Source: Vibrio ezurae NBRC 102218 (GTDB taxonomy: Bacteria; Pseudomonadota; Gammaproteobacteria; Enterobacterales; Vibrionaceae). Taken from it: a stretch of DNA of 64,000 nucleotides. Of the stretch, positions 16,638 through 27,528 are shown in pieces (position 1 is the first letter of the stretch; each line of letters starts with the position of its first letter). Made by a program: the position numbers and the translations under genes. The stretch covers positions 186,001-250,000 of the forward strand of contig NZ_BATM01000008.1 in the NCBI RefSeq assembly GCF_000467185.1, in the 5' to 3' direction. The notes under the pieces were generated by a model. That model worked only from the letters and a program-made list of their open reading frames with translations. It was not told where the DNA came from and did no database searches.

Positions 16638-17723
16638 ATGGATGCCATTTATAATTTTAGCGCTGGACCTGCCGGCCTACCAAAAGCCGTACTGGAATTA
16701 GCTCAACAAGAACTTGTTGATTGGAACGGTATGGGGCGCTCAGTGATGGAAATCAGCCACCGCAGTAAAGAATTTATTGAAGTTGCTACTACAGCCGAAA
16801 ATAATTTACGTGAACTTTTGCAAGTGCCTAGCAATTATAAAATATTGTTTTGTCAGGGTGGTGCACGTGCACAGTTTTCAGCCATTCCGATGAACTTACT
16901 CGGAACGTCCACCAAAGCTTGTTATGTCGATGGTGGATATTGGGCTAACAGTGCTATTGCTGAAGCCAATAAATATTGTAACGTTCAAGTGATCGATGCC
17001 AAAACCGAAGTTGATGGTAAAGTGGCGATTGCCCCTGCATCGTCATGGGCGATTGATGACGATGCTGCTTACGTACATTACTGTCCAAACGAGACAATCG
17101 ATGGCATCGAAATTAATGATTTACCTGTAACGGACAAGCCTATTGTCGCAGATATGTCTTCGACAATCCTATCTCGTCAAATTGATGTGAGTAAGTTTGG
17201 TGTCATTTACGCTGGCGCACAAAAGAACATTGGCCCTGCGGGCATTACTTTGGTCATTGTACGTGATGACTTATTAGATCTGGCGAGCGATATTTTGCCT
17301 AGTACCTTAAGCTATAAGCTTTTGGATGAAAAAGACTCTATGTACAATACGCCGCCAACGTACGCTTGGTATCTATCGGGTTTAGTCTTTAAATGGCTAA
17401 AATCGATTGGCGGTGTTGCAGAAATGGAAAAGAGAAATCGCAACAAAGCACAGGCGTTGTATAAAGCCATTGATGAGAATGATTTTTACAAAAACACCGT
17501 GCATCCAGACAACCGTTCATTAATGAATGTACCGTTCCAACTGGCAAAACCTGAACTTGATGCGCTCTTCCTAGAGCAAGCTGAAGCGAAAGGGTTAGTC
17601 GCATTAAAAGGGCATCGCGCCGTTGGTGGTATGCGTGCATCGATTTACAACGCAATGCCAGAAGAGGGTGTCGCCGCATTGGTGACCTTTATGCAAGACT
17701 TTGCCGCAGAGCACGCTGCTTAA
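16638..17723 (+). CDS. serC: Phosphoserine aminotransferase
   Basis: PLP enzyme of serine biosynthesis that transaminates 3-phosphohydroxypyruvate with glutamate to give phosphoserine; it also acts in the pyridoxal-phosphate pathway. Its 361 residues match E. coli SerC (362). Clear motifs are [12 protein letters not shown] at the N-terminus, [10 protein letters not shown] for phosphate binding, GYWANSA, and [12 protein letters not shown] with the Schiff-base Lys at about residue 196. ATG 16638 was preferred over the TTG at 16620 because [11 protein letters not shown] aligns with the family start; GGAG lies at 16622–16625. The gene is monocistronic, flanked by two terminators with the same stem core. 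Confidence 0.97.
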   Translation: MDAIYNFSAGPAGLPKAVLELAQQELVDWNGMGRSVMEISHRSKEFIEVATTAENNLRELLQVPSNYKILFCQGGARAQFSAIPMNLLGTSTKACYVDGGYWANSAIAEANKYCNVQVIDAKTEVDGKVAIAPASSWAIDDDAAYVHYCPNETIDGIEINDLPVTDKPIVADMSSTILSRQIDVSKFGVIYAGAQKNIGPAGITLVIVRDDLLDLASDILPSTLSYKLLDEKDSMYNTPPTYAWYLSGLVFKWLKSIGGVAEMEKRNRNKAQALYKAIDENDFYKNTVHPDNRSLMNVPFQLAKPELDALFLEQAEAKGLVALKGHRAVGGMRASIYNAMPEEGVAALVTFMQDFAAEHAA

Positions 17724-17775
17724 CTAAATGTAATTTAAAGGTTAGGCTAATTATTCACTGATTGGCAATGACGAT

Positions 17776-17809
17776 AAAAGCCATAGGGATACGTCTCTAT
17801 GGCTTTTTT
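17776..17809. terminator. Bidirectional terminator between serC and the LysR gene
   Basis: Stem AAAAGCCATAG (17776–17786) / CTATGGCTTTT (17797–17807), with a T run on the plus strand and an A run on the left. Its edge overlaps the stop codon of the convergent LysR gene (17808–17810). Confidence 0.88.
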
Positions 17810-18716
17810 ATGGTTTACAGAGTTCTGTCAGCCTGTGTTGTAGGAATGCTTTTAACGCTTTGACTAAACTGTTGTACTGACTTCTGTCGGTAAATACCAT
17901 ATACACCGGAGCGTATTCTCCGCGCCACTGAGTTGCCAGTGCAACTAGGCGACCTTGCTGCATATCTTCAAATACATCTAATCGAGATTTATAGGCCACC
18001 CCGTGTCCACTAAGTGCCCATTGACGTACCATCTGCCCATCACTGGTTTTTCTATTGCCTGTTACATTTACCACACATTGTTCTTGATGATCGCTGTGTA
18101 TGAAATGCCAGCGATTGTGCAATTTATAATTGAGTGTGAAGCATAAACAGTTGTGCTGCTTGAGATCGTTAGGGTGAGTAATCGCCGGATGGGTCGCTAT
18201 GTACTCGGGTGAGGCACACAAAATTCGATAGTTTTCTTTGTAGATTGGCATCGCCACCATATTGGAGTCTTCTGGCTCTCCAATTCGCAGCGCCACATCC
18301 ACATTCTGCTCATACAAGTCTGTGTAATCGTCTGACAAGTGCACATGCACACTGACATTTGGATTCAGTGCTAAAAATTCATCAATTAAGGGCATGATGA
18401 CTGCACGTCCAGTATCCGATGGCATGGATAAAGAAATATTGCCCGATAATTCTTTGTCTGTTTCGGTGAGTTCATCGATACCTTGCTCAAAGATCAGCAT
18501 AGCCTGCTGGCAACGGGGTAGAAATAACTCTCCTTGTGAAGATAGTCTAAGCTTGCGGGTAGAGCGGATAAATAAAGGGACGGCTAATTCAGCCTCCAGT
18601 CTTTGAATAGTGCGACTGATGGCCGCTGGGGTTTGATCTAAACTGCGCGCCGCAGCTGAAAGGCTACCAAGCTTAGCGGTTTCAAGAAACACTTTAATAT
18701 CATGTAACGATTTCAT
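17808..18716 (-). CDS. LysR family transcriptional regulator
   Basis: 302-residue LysR-type regulator. The N-terminal winged helix is clear: VFLETAKLGSLSAAARSLDQ, TPAAISRTIQRLEAELAVPL and FIRSTRKLRLSSQGELF. The C-terminal half is the usual two-lobe inducer-binding domain (GNISLSMPSD to VYMVFTDRSQY). It most resembles the branch that regulates neighbouring oxidoreductases and uses a short effector. It is divergent from a zinc-type alcohol dehydrogenase/quinone oxidoreductase gene (107 bp between starts), so autoregulation and control of that gene are the likely roles. Inducer unknown. Confidence 0.92.
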   Translation of the reverse strand: MKSLHDIKVFLETAKLGSLSAAARSLDQTPAAISRTIQRLEAELAVPLFIRSTRKLRLSSQGELFLPRCQQAMLIFEQGIDELTETDKELSGNISLSMPSDTGRAVIMPLIDEFLALNPNVSVHVHLSDDYTDLYEQNVDVALRIGEPEDSNMVAMPIYKENYRILCASPEYIATHPAITHPNDLKQHNCLCFTLNYKLHNRWHFIHSDHQEQCVVNVTGNRKTSDGQMVRQWALSGHGVAYKSRLDVFEDMQQGRLVALATQWRGEYAPVYMVFTDRSQYNSLVKALKAFLQHRLTELCKP

Positions 18717-18822
18717 TATTAACTTTTAGTAAAAAGTAATTTGCATTTAGCTTAGTTTTTCAAATCTAACGTGTCAATTAAACTGATTGCATAATGGTGT
18801 GTGTTCATATGGAGAAAGAACG

Positions 18823-19824
18823 ATGAGAGCGATTGGGTATCAAGTTAACCTGCCTATTGATGCAGAAGAGTCATTACAAGACATTACATTAGACAAACCC
18901 TCGGTAGCAGGGCGCGATATTTTGGTGAAGGTGCAGGCGGTGTCCGTTAATCCTGTTGATACCAAAATACGGGCCAATGTTGCGGCGAAGTCTGGCTATA
19001 AAATCATCGGCTGGGATGCGGTCGGTGTCGTTGAAGAGGTGGGTGAAAAAGTAGAGCTCTTTAGCGTAGGCGATGTGGTTTGGTATGCGGGCGATCTGAA
19101 CCGCTCGGGAAGTAATGCCGAATATCAGCTGGTGGATGAGCGTATTGTCAGTAAAGCGCCTACCTCCGTCAGTATTGCTCAAGCCGCCGCCTTACCATTA
19201 ACCAGTCTCACAGCGTGGGAGATGCTGTTTGATCGAATTCAAGTAGAAAACAGTGCCAATAAAAGTATTCTTATTATCGGCGCTGCTGGGGGAGTGGGTT
19301 CAATTATGGTGCAACTGGCTAAGAAATTGACTCAACTTAAAGTGATTGCCACAGCGTCTCGCCCAGAATCAGTCGCGTGGTTACAGTCGTTAGGCGCTGA
19401 CCAAGTTATTGATCACAACCAATCGATGAGCGAGCAACTGGGCATGAAAGATTGCATCGATTATGTGGTGAGCTTGAATAATACCGAGCAACATATGCCA
19501 GAGGTGATGACATTGATTAAACCGCAAGGTCGATTTGGTTTAATTGATGATCCTATGTCATTTGATATTCGCGCGTTAAAAGCCAAAAGCGTGTCATTAC
19601 ATTGGGAGTTTATGTATACCCGCTCCATGTTTGAAACCAGTGATATGCTAGCGCAACATCATATTTTGAGTAAAGTCGCGACGATGATTGATAAGCAGCA
19701 GATTGTGACCACTCTTGGTGAGCACTTTGGCAGCATTAATGCCACCAATTTAAAGCGAGCGCATACGCTCATTGAATCTCAGCAAGCCAGAGGAAAGATA
19801 GTGTTGGAAGGCTTTGCCGACTAA
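18823..19824 (+). CDS. Zinc-type alcohol dehydrogenase-like / quinone oxidoreductase (MDR family)
   Basis: 333-residue medium-chain dehydrogenase/reductase that probably reduces a carbonyl or quinone with NAD(P)H. N-terminal GroES-like domain: DILVKVQAVSVNPVDTKIR, then GWDAVGVVEEVGE. The Rossmann domain has the dinucleotide motif IIGAAGGVGSIMVQLAK. The catalytic zinc ligands of classical ADHs are not evident, which fits the zinc-independent subfamily often annotated 'zinc-binding alcohol dehydrogenase family'. ATG 18823 is preceded by GGAG at 18811–18814; an in-frame ATG at 18787 lacks such a site. It is divergent from a LysR gene that may control it. Physiological substrate unknown. Confidence 0.9.
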   Translation: MRAIGYQVNLPIDAEESLQDITLDKPSVAGRDILVKVQAVSVNPVDTKIRANVAAKSGYKIIGWDAVGVVEEVGEKVELFSVGDVVWYAGDLNRSGSNAEYQLVDERIVSKAPTSVSIAQAAALPLTSLTAWEMLFDRIQVENSANKSILIIGAAGGVGSIMVQLAKKLTQLKVIATASRPESVAWLQSLGADQVIDHNQSMSEQLGMKDCIDYVVSLNNTEQHMPEVMTLIKPQGRFGLIDDPMSFDIRALKAKSVSLHWEFMYTRSMFETSDMLAQHHILSKVATMIDKQQIVTTLGEHFGSINATNLKRAHTLIESQQARGKIVLEGFAD

Positions 19825-19840
19825 TGCAGGTTGAATCAGC

Positions 19841-19888
19841 AAACCGCCCCGTTGATGTGTTGTAGTAACAGATCAACGGGGCGGTTTT
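19841..19888. terminator. Terminator between convergent dehydrogenase and cydC genes
   Basis: 16-bp perfect stem AAACCGCCCCGTTGAT (19841–19856) / ATCAACGGGGCGGTTT (from 19872), with TTTT on the plus strand. It serves the dehydrogenase gene and probably also stops cydC transcription. Confidence 0.88.
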
Positions 19889-19924
19889 ACATTGCGCTTG
19901 CAATGCGTTTACGCGTTTTAAAGA

Positions 19925-21661
19925 TTACAACGATTGATGTAGTTGATAATAACGCCCTTGCGAAGAGAGCAGTTGTTGGTGGCGGCCTTGTTCTACAATT
20001 TCGCCTTGCTCAAGGATGACGATATTATCCATTTGACTTAAGCCAACCAGTCGGTGGGTAACAAAAATCACCGTTTTATCTTGATAATGCTGCTCTAACA
20101 GAGTCATGATTTGTGACTCTGTAGAGCGATCTAGCCCTTCGGTCGGTTCATCGAGTAGCAAAATAGGGGCATTGTGTAAAATGCCTCTGGCAATGCCAAT
20201 ACGGCGCTTTTCACCACCAGAAAGTTGACGACCACCATCGCCTAGCCACTGCCCCAAGCCCGGTTCATCCATCAGATAACCAAGACCAACGTTGGCTAAG
20301 GTGCTAGCCAGTTCTTCGTCTGTCGCTTGCGGTTTGGCAATGAGCAGGTTATCACGCAAGGTGCCATTTAGAATATCCACTCGTTGGCTGACCACAGAGA
20401 TAAGGCTACGAAGCTCAGACTCTGACAAGGAGGTCAGCGGCTGATTCGCAATAGTAATGTGTCCTTGTTGTACGTCCCAGTAACGGGTAAGTAACTGTAT
20501 TAAGGTTGATTTACCACTGCCTGTTTTACCTAAAATAGCCACTTTATTGCCTTTGGCGATATTCAGTGACACGTCATTGAGTGCTAAAGGCGTGTGCTCC
20601 GCATTGGAGTAAGCAAACGAGACACGGTTAAATTGAATCGCATCCCCTTCATCAAATGCAGCACGAGGCTCGCTATAAGTGGGAAATTGCACTTCGGGCT
20701 CTGCGCCAATGACTTCGTTAAGGCGTCGCGCTGAAGCTAAGGTTTGTCCCAAGTATTGGAAAGCGCCAGCAATTGGCATCAGCAGTTCAACACTGGCCAA
20801 TGTTGCAAATACCACTAAAGCCACCAGAGGGCTAGGGCCTGCGCTGCCTACGCCATCGGCTGACATCCACATGATCAAAATTAGGGTAAAACCACTGGCC
20901 ATTAACAGCAGTGCGTTCGCCAGACCCGTAATGTGAGCGTTGATGGCCTGATTGCTTAGAAGGGCCATTTGCGCTTGATCTATTTTGTCGCGGTAGCGTT
21001 TTTCTGCGCCAAACAGTAAGAGCTCATTATGTCCTTCAATCCAATCTAACGCGCGAATACGTAAGTCAGCGCGATTTTGCGTCAGTTTATGCCCGTTACC
21101 TTTACCCAGTTTGTAAAATAGAACCGGCCAAACCAGCACTAGGGTCATTAAAATTACGCCTAATGTGAGACCAATATCGCGGTCAAACCAGATCAAAAAC
21201 CCAGATAGACAGAAAATGCCTAATACACTGAGAATCACAGGGCTGACGAGGCGTAAGTAGACGTGATCCATTGCCGATACATCAGCAATGAGGCGGTTTA
21301 ACAGATCCGCATCTCTAAGCACACCAATACGACCGGGAATCAATGGTGTCAGTTTTTGATAAAAGTACACTCGCAGATCGGTGAGTAGTTTAAAGGTTGC
21401 ATTGTGAGACACCACTCGCTCGCCCCAACGTCCGGCGGTGCGTCCCATAGCAAAGCCTCTTACGGCGCCCCCGGGTAACATATAATTGAAGGTTTCTCGG
21501 GCAATGGTCAAGCCGGCAACGGCAGCAGCAGATAAGAACCAGCCTGATAGTGTCAATAAGCCGATGGAAGCAAAAAGGGTTAAAAACCCAAGAATCATGC
21601 CTAAAGATAGACCAAACCAATGTTTTTTATACAGTTTGAGATAGGGGAGTAACTCACGCAT
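19925..21661 (-). CDS. cydC: Heterodimeric ABC exporter subunit CydC (cytochrome bd assembly)
   Basis: 578-residue half-transporter that pairs with CydD in the inner membrane. The CydDC complex is needed for cytochrome bd assembly and has been linked to thiol (glutathione/cysteine) export. About six helices lie in residues 15–310. The nucleotide-binding domain has Walker A ILGKTGSGKSTL, signature LSGGEKRRIGIARG and Walker B ILLLDEPTEGLD, then the H-loop VTHRL. Length equals the E. coli protein within a few residues. The start overlaps the 3' end of cydD by 8 bp, so translation is coupled. Order trxB, cydD, cydC on one strand is as in E. coli. Confidence 0.97.
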   Translation of the reverse strand: MRELLPYLKLYKKHWFGLSLGMILGFLTLFASIGLLTLSGWFLSAAAVAGLTIARETFNYMLPGGAVRGFAMGRTAGRWGERVVSHNATFKLLTDLRVYFYQKLTPLIPGRIGVLRDADLLNRLIADVSAMDHVYLRLVSPVILSVLGIFCLSGFLIWFDRDIGLTLGVILMTLVLVWPVLFYKLGKGNGHKLTQNRADLRIRALDWIEGHNELLLFGAEKRYRDKIDQAQMALLSNQAINAHITGLANALLLMASGFTLILIMWMSADGVGSAGPSPLVALVVFATLASVELLMPIAGAFQYLGQTLASARRLNEVIGAEPEVQFPTYSEPRAAFDEGDAIQFNRVSFAYSNAEHTPLALNDVSLNIAKGNKVAILGKTGSGKSTLIQLLTRYWDVQQGHITIANQPLTSLSESELRSLISVVSQRVDILNGTLRDNLLIAKPQATDEELASTLANVGLGYLMDEPGLGQWLGDGGRQLSGGEKRRIGIARGILHNAPILLLDEPTEGLDRSTESQIMTLLEQHYQDKTVIFVTHRLVGLSQMDNIVILEQGEIVEQGRHQQLLSSQGRYYQLHQSL

Positions 21662-23426
21662 CGATGTCGCCTCCCAGTCCTTGTTGTTGATTTAACATTT
21701 TCTCGAAAGTGCCTTGATGTTGTAGCTGCGCAAAAGTGCCTTGTTGAGTTAACTGACCACTTTCTAAGACCAATATTTGATCCATCACTTGTAAATTATT
21801 TAATTGGTGAGTCACCATTAATGCCGTTTTATCAAGTAAGGCATTTTGTAGACTTTCATTGATTAATGATTCACTGCGCGCGTCTAAGCTGGCGGTAGGT
21901 TCATCAAGCAGCCAGAACTGTCCATCTTGTAATAGTGCACGGGCTAGGGCAATCCGTTGTGCTTGACCCACAGAGAGGCCGCCGGAGCGATCAGATATTG
22001 GATGTTCAAGACCTAACCTATCGATAAACTCATCGGCATGGGCTTGTTTGATTTTTTGTTGCAACAGTTGTTCAGTAATCGGTTTTTGTGCCAAATTTAG
22101 ATTATCGGCAATCGTGCCGTGTACCAGTAGCGGGTTTTGACCCACCCAGCTGACCAATTTGCGATAGCTTTCTAAATCAGCCTGCGCTAATTCGATGCCG
22201 TTTACTTTTAAACTGCCTTGATAGGGTAAAAAGCCTAATAAAGCGTTCATCAGTGACGTTTTACCGGCACCACTTGGACCCACTAATGCGGTTTTTTGAC
22301 CATTTTGTAGGGTAAAACTGACTGGGCCAACCAGCGTTTTGCCTTCGGCGCTACTCACGGTAAGGTCGGTTGCTTCAATCACAAACTGGGATTGTTTATC
22401 GATGATTTGTCCGTTTTGCTGCTGCTCAGGCTCATCAATATTCAGAAACTCTACAATACTTTCGGCGGCACCAATTGCTTGCTGTTTCGCATGATAAAAT
22501 GTGCCTAAGTCACGCAGGGGTTGATAGAACTCAGGTGCCAATATCAATATGAATAGGCCGGTAAATAGGGTAACGCTCGTGCCATAGTGACCAAAGTTCA
22601 GTTCACCGATGAAGCTAAATCCAAAATAGACTGCGGTTAAGGCGATAGAAATAGAGGTGAAGAACTCCAGCACTGCGGAGGATAAGAAGGCGATTTTTAA
22701 TACGCTCATCGTACGTTCACGAAACACCTCAGAGGCGGCGTGCAGTTGCTCTTTCTCATCGGCGGCGCGATCAAATAGACGAATGGTCGTCATCGCTTGC
22801 AGTCGATCATAAAAATGGCCGGATAAACGTTGCAAGGCTTTAAAGTTTTTTCGGTTTGCGTCAGCGGCGCGTTTGCCCACTAATGCCATGAAAAAAGGAA
22901 TCAATGGCGCGGTGAGTAAGAAAATAAGACCCGCAAGCCAGTTTTGAGGGAAGACCACCACCAGAATCATCAGAGGCACAAGTGTTGCTAGTGCCATTTG
23001 CGGAAGGTATTTAGAGAAGAAATCTTGCATTTCCTCGACCTGCTCTATGAGCATAGTCCCCCAAGCACCTGCCGTTTTTCCTTTAATGTGAGCAGGGCCT
23101 AAACGGCGCATCTTGTCGATAATCAGTCCGCGGACATAAACGCGAATTTGCTCTCCGCTTCGATAGCCGGTCACCTCGCGTACCCACGCCAAAATACTGC
23201 GCACCACAACGGTCACTCCAAGGCCAATAAACAGTGGAATAAGCTCAGACTTATTGTGATGCTCAATAATGACGCTGTGCAGAATTTGAGCAATCAAAGA
23301 CGCTTGGATGATCAGAGTGATTGCCGAAACAATGCCTGCCACTACGGTGAGGGTTAGCCATCGCTTTGCCAGTTTACTTTGCTGTTTTAGCCATCGGCTC
23401 AACTCGCTTTGCGTTTTCTTATCCAT
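21654..23426 (-). CDS. cydD: Heterodimeric ABC exporter subunit CydD (cytochrome bd assembly)
   Basis: 590-residue partner of CydC, with transmembrane helices in about residues 20–310 and a C-terminal ATPase. Walker A is LVGPSGAGKTSL; the signature LSVGQAQRIALARALL has Val in place of the second Gly, as is common in CydD; Walker B is FWLLDEPTASLD, followed by VTHQL. Together CydDC moves reductant (glutathione or cysteine are proposed substrates) to the periplasm to support cytochrome bd and c maturation. It overlaps cydC by 8 bp, and trxB lies 108 bp upstream on the same strand. Confidence 0.97.
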   Translation of the reverse strand: MDKKTQSELSRWLKQQSKLAKRWLTLTVVAGIVSAITLIIQASLIAQILHSVIIEHHNKSELIPLFIGLGVTVVVRSILAWVREVTGYRSGEQIRVYVRGLIIDKMRRLGPAHIKGKTAGAWGTMLIEQVEEMQDFFSKYLPQMALATLVPLMILVVVFPQNWLAGLIFLLTAPLIPFFMALVGKRAADANRKNFKALQRLSGHFYDRLQAMTTIRLFDRAADEKEQLHAASEVFRERTMSVLKIAFLSSAVLEFFTSISIALTAVYFGFSFIGELNFGHYGTSVTLFTGLFILILAPEFYQPLRDLGTFYHAKQQAIGAAESIVEFLNIDEPEQQQNGQIIDKQSQFVIEATDLTVSSAEGKTLVGPVSFTLQNGQKTALVGPSGAGKTSLMNALLGFLPYQGSLKVNGIELAQADLESYRKLVSWVGQNPLLVHGTIADNLNLAQKPITEQLLQQKIKQAHADEFIDRLGLEHPISDRSGGLSVGQAQRIALARALLQDGQFWLLDEPTASLDARSESLINESLQNALLDKTALMVTHQLNNLQVMDQILVLESGQLTQQGTFAQLQHQGTFEKMLNQQQGLGGDIDA

Positions 23427-23471
23427 GAATAGGTACTAAATGAGAATAATTTTGATTTCGGGAGTATATCG

Positions 23472-23501
23472 AAAAACGTCCACGTTTGTTACACGTGGAC
23501 G
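23472..23501 (-). terminator. Rho-independent terminator of trxB
   Basis: 9-bp stem CGTCCACGT (23477–23485) / ACGTGGACG (23493–23501), followed on the minus strand by five Ts. It lies 34 bp after the trxB stop and separates trxB from cydD. Confidence 0.88.
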
Positions 23502-23534
23502 CTAAGATTTCAATACAAGAAGACGTTATTTCTC

Positions 23535-24506
<972 letters not shown>

Positions 24507-24651
24507 TTAAATTCTGCCCCGATTGTAGGTAATTTGGGCGACGAATAGAAGATGGTGACTAAAGGTATATTGGTGCTAATTTTTAAAACTCAAGGATGGT
24601 TCAAGTTTTACCAAAACCGTTCGCACAAAATATGTGCGTAAAGGCTGAGTG

Positions 24652-25527
24652 TTATTGTTCATAAGGGATAGCTTGTGATGGTGTCGGTTGATTTTCTATA
24701 GGGTCACTTTGTGTTTCATCAGCCCTTTTTTTAACCGCACTAGCGTTAACGGCGTTAGCGTCTGTTTTATCGGGTACAAACCTAGGCATGATGGGTGCGT
24801 AATCGTAGGTAGGTAACATCTCTAAAATGGGTTGTTGCGGACCTAAAAACTTAGGTTGTGTGTTCATGATATAAAGATCGAGCATGGCTTTGGTTCGCGC
24901 AAACACTTCTCTAAAACGCACATTAAACCAAGATGTTGGGATAGGTGAGGGCACACCTAAGCACACGGCATCCACGTTATAATAGTTGGCGATAAACAGT
25001 GCTCGGTCACAATGAAAGGTTTGAGTGACGATGATAAAGTCGTAAAGGTTAAAAATCTGTTTGGCGCGCACCACAGAGTCTAGAGTGCGAAATCCTGCAT
25101 AGTCTAAAAAGATTTTTTCTTCGGGAATACCGGCGGCGAGAAGATCTCGTTTCATGGTCCAAGGCTCATTATAAGAGCGATGCGCGTTGTCGCCACTTAA
25201 TAAGAATCCGCGAACTTTATTTTGTTTATAGAGCTCTATGGCCGCATTAATGCGGTAAGTGTAATACGGGTTTAGAGCTCGGCCTATGTATTTACTGGTG
25301 CCTAATATGAGCGCTACATCTCTTACTGGCGTTGATTTTACCTGTTTATGGATACGGCCTTGGGCCTGATAGCTCATCCAGAAATCAACGGAGCTGAGTA
25401 GCAGAATAATGGATAAACTGATTGCGCCACTGAGTAGTATCAGCACTTTTATTAGATGTGAAAGCATGCGCCAAAATGGTGTTTGGCGCCAATACTGCTT
25501 GAGCTTATCTCGGGTACCTTTTATCAC
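24652..25527 (-). CDS. sanA: SanA/YdcF-like DUF218 envelope protein
   Basis: 291-residue protein of the SanA/ElyC/YdcF (DUF218) group. One N-terminal membrane anchor (about residues 21–48) precedes the domain: ALILGTSKYIGRALNPYYTY, FLLSGDNAHRSYNEPWTMKR, then ILDYAG-like and DFIIVTQTFHCDRALFIANY. In E. coli, SanA affects envelope barrier function and vancomycin sensitivity at high temperature; the chemistry is unknown. The C-terminal 45 residues are extra, rich in Lys, Asp, Ala and Pro, and look disordered. It starts with GTG at 25527, which shares one base with the stop of the malic enzyme gene (TAGTG), indicating tight translational coupling. Confidence 0.85.
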   Translation of the reverse strand: MIKGTRDKLKQYWRQTPFWRMLSHLIKVLILLSGAISLSIILLLSSVDFWMSYQAQGRIHKQVKSTPVRDVALILGTSKYIGRALNPYYTYRINAAIELYKQNKVRGFLLSGDNAHRSYNEPWTMKRDLLAAGIPEEKIFLDYAGFRTLDSVVRAKQIFNLYDFIIVTQTFHCDRALFIANYYNVDAVCLGVPSPIPTSWFNVRFREVFARTKAMLDLYIMNTQPKFLGPQQPILEMLPTYDYAPIMPRFVPDKTDANAVNASAVKKRADETQSDPIENQPTPSQAIPYEQ

Positions 25528-27215
25528 TAGAACGCGGTGCGCTTGTAGCGGCGATAAACAGGTTGCCAGAAATGATGTTCAATAGACTCTTTAATGGCTT
25601 GGTCGGTGATCTCCAGCGCCACACCTTGCTTGATTGCCTGCTTGGCTACTGCAAAAGCAATTTTTTTCGACACAGAGTGAATTTCTTCAAGAGGCGGCAA
25701 GAGTGCGCCATGGCCTTTGATGGCAAGCGGTGAGCATTCCGAAAGCGCACGGCTTGACTCCATGAGCATTTCATCGGTAATTCTTGATGCGGACACGGCC
25801 AGCACACCAAGCCCAATACCAGGGAAAATATAGCTATTGTTACATTGCGCAATGTCGAATCGTTTTCCATCAACTAAAACAGGTTCAAATGGGCTACCTG
25901 TTGCCACAAGTGCTTGGCCTTGAGTCCACTCTAAAATATCTTTTGGCACGGCTTCTACGCGACTAGTTGGGTTAGACAATGGGAAGATAATAGGGCGCGG
26001 GCAATGTTTGTGCATTGTTTCAATAACCTGCTGACTGAATATCCCAGGTGCACCCGACACACCGATTAATACGGTGGGCTTAGCATTTTCAGCAACGTCC
26101 AGTAGTGAGTAATCTTGGCCTTCGCTCTGCCAGTGAGTTAAATTTTCGGCTTTTTGCGCTAACGGTTTTTGGAAGTCCAATAAATTGTGCATGCCATCTT
26201 GCAATAAACCCCAGCGATCCACCATATAGATGCGCTCGCGTGCTTTGTCTTCGGCAAGACCTTCTAATTGCATTTGCGCCACAATGGCTTCGGCAATACC
26301 GCACCCAGCAGATCCTGCGCCAACAAAAGTGATGCGTTGATCAGACAGTTTACTGCCAGCGGCATGACAAGCGGCCATTAATGAGCCGACAGTGACTGCG
26401 GCGGTGCCTTGAATGTCATCGTTAAAACAACAAATACGATTTTTATAGCGTTGCAGCAACGGCATGGCATTTTTTTGCGCAAAATCTTCAAATTGAATGA
26501 GAGCTTCAGGCCAGCGACGCTGCACGGCTTGAATAAACTCTTCAACGAATTCGTCGTACTCTGCGCCGGTGATTCGAGGGTGTCGCCATCCCATATACAT
26601 TGGATCTGCCAGACGTTGAGGATTATTGGTACCCACATCCAATACGATTGGCAGAGTATACGCGGGGCTAATACCGCCACAAGCGGTGTATAAAGACAGC
26701 TTCCCAATAGGGATGCCCATTCCGCCAATCCCCTGATCGCCAAGCCCTAAAATACGTTCGCCGTCGGTGACAACGATCACTTTTACGTTGTGGGTGGAGG
26801 CGTTGTTCAGTAAGTCGTCAATACGGTCTCTATTGGAATAAGAGATAAATAAACCGCGTCCGCGTCGATAAATATTGGAGAAATTCTCACAAGCGGCGCC
26901 GACGGTAGGTGTATAGATTATAGGCATCATCTCGGAAATATGGTTTTGTACTAAACGATAAAATAGTGTTTCGTTGGTATCTTGAATATTACGCAGATAG
27001 ATATGGCGATCCATATCATTATCAAATTGTTGATATTGCTGATAAGCACGCTCAACTTGTTCGGCAATGGTTTCCGTGTTCTCTGGTAATAAACCATCTA
27101 GATTAAAGTAGACGCGTTCTGCGGCAGTAAATGCACTGCCTTTATTCAGTAAAGGGGTACTTAGTAGAGCGGGTCCTGCGTGGGGGATATACAGCGGTCT
27201 TTTATCGTTTTTCAT
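25527..27215 (-). CDS. maeA: NAD-dependent malic enzyme (oxaloacetate-decarboxylating)
   Basis: Converts malate to pyruvate and CO2, using NAD. Its 562 residues match E. coli MaeA/SfcA (565). Motifs: [20 protein letters not shown] and [19 protein letters not shown] at the substrate site; [20 protein letters not shown] and [31 protein letters not shown] with the [14 protein letters not shown] metal region; and Rossmann [17 protein letters not shown]. The enzyme is cytoplasmic and links the TCA cycle to pyruvate. Its TAG stop shares a base with the GTG of sanA, so the two genes form an operon, though no functional link is evident. Confidence 0.97.
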   Translation of the reverse strand: MKNDKRPLYIPHAGPALLSTPLLNKGSAFTAAERVYFNLDGLLPENTETIAEQVERAYQQYQQFDNDMDRHIYLRNIQDTNETLFYRLVQNHISEMMPIIYTPTVGAACENFSNIYRRGRGLFISYSNRDRIDDLLNNASTHNVKVIVVTDGERILGLGDQGIGGMGIPIGKLSLYTACGGISPAYTLPIVLDVGTNNPQRLADPMYMGWRHPRITGAEYDEFVEEFIQAVQRRWPEALIQFEDFAQKNAMPLLQRYKNRICCFNDDIQGTAAVTVGSLMAACHAAGSKLSDQRITFVGAGSAGCGIAEAIVAQMQLEGLAEDKARERIYMVDRWGLLQDGMHNLLDFQKPLAQKAENLTHWQSEGQDYSLLDVAENAKPTVLIGVSGAPGIFSQQVIETMHKHCPRPIIFPLSNPTSRVEAVPKDILEWTQGQALVATGSPFEPVLVDGKRFDIAQCNNSYIFPGIGLGVLAVSASRITDEMLMESSRALSECSPLAIKGHGALLPPLEEIHSVSKKIAFAVAKQAIKQGVALEITDQAIKESIEHHFWQPVYRRYKRTAF

Positions 27216-27528
27216 TATTTAACCTAGCTATTTAAAGAGGGCACCAAAGAGAGAAGGCATTGTAAAGTATCCCTATAACAAAGAGAACGTTATCATCTTC
27301 ATTTTTTGCAAAATGTAGCGTAAAGGTTTGTAGATATATTAAGGTGTTACATGTCTGACAAGGTTATGTGACCATGCGCGATATGAGCCTGTATTAATAG
27401 GTTGGGCATTAAGAGGGGCAAAAGAAAAAGAGCAGCAGATGTGCCACTCTTTTTTAGGTATCCGGCATAGGGTATTACATGAGTGATAGAATGCGCTTAG
27501 TAGCCATGGCGTATGGTTACAATGTCAC
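27216..27528. other. 313-bp gene-free stretch upstream of maeA
   Basis: It holds the promoter side of maeA (27216–27400, AT-rich, no clear operator) and the hairpin at 27425–27454 that ends the META-domain gene. No coding frame of significance was seen. Confidence 0.6.
27425..27454 (-). terminator. Terminator of the META-domain lipoprotein gene
   Basis: AAAAAGAG (27425–27432) pairs with CTCTTTTT (27447–27454), with an inner GCA/TGC pair. On the minus strand it is followed by TTTTTC-type sequence. It lies 75 bp after the gene's stop. Confidence 0.6.

Noticed and set aside
24622..24638. CGCACA/TGTGCG palindrome after sanA as a terminator
   Set aside because: Only 6 bp with no T run on the minus strand; too weak to call.
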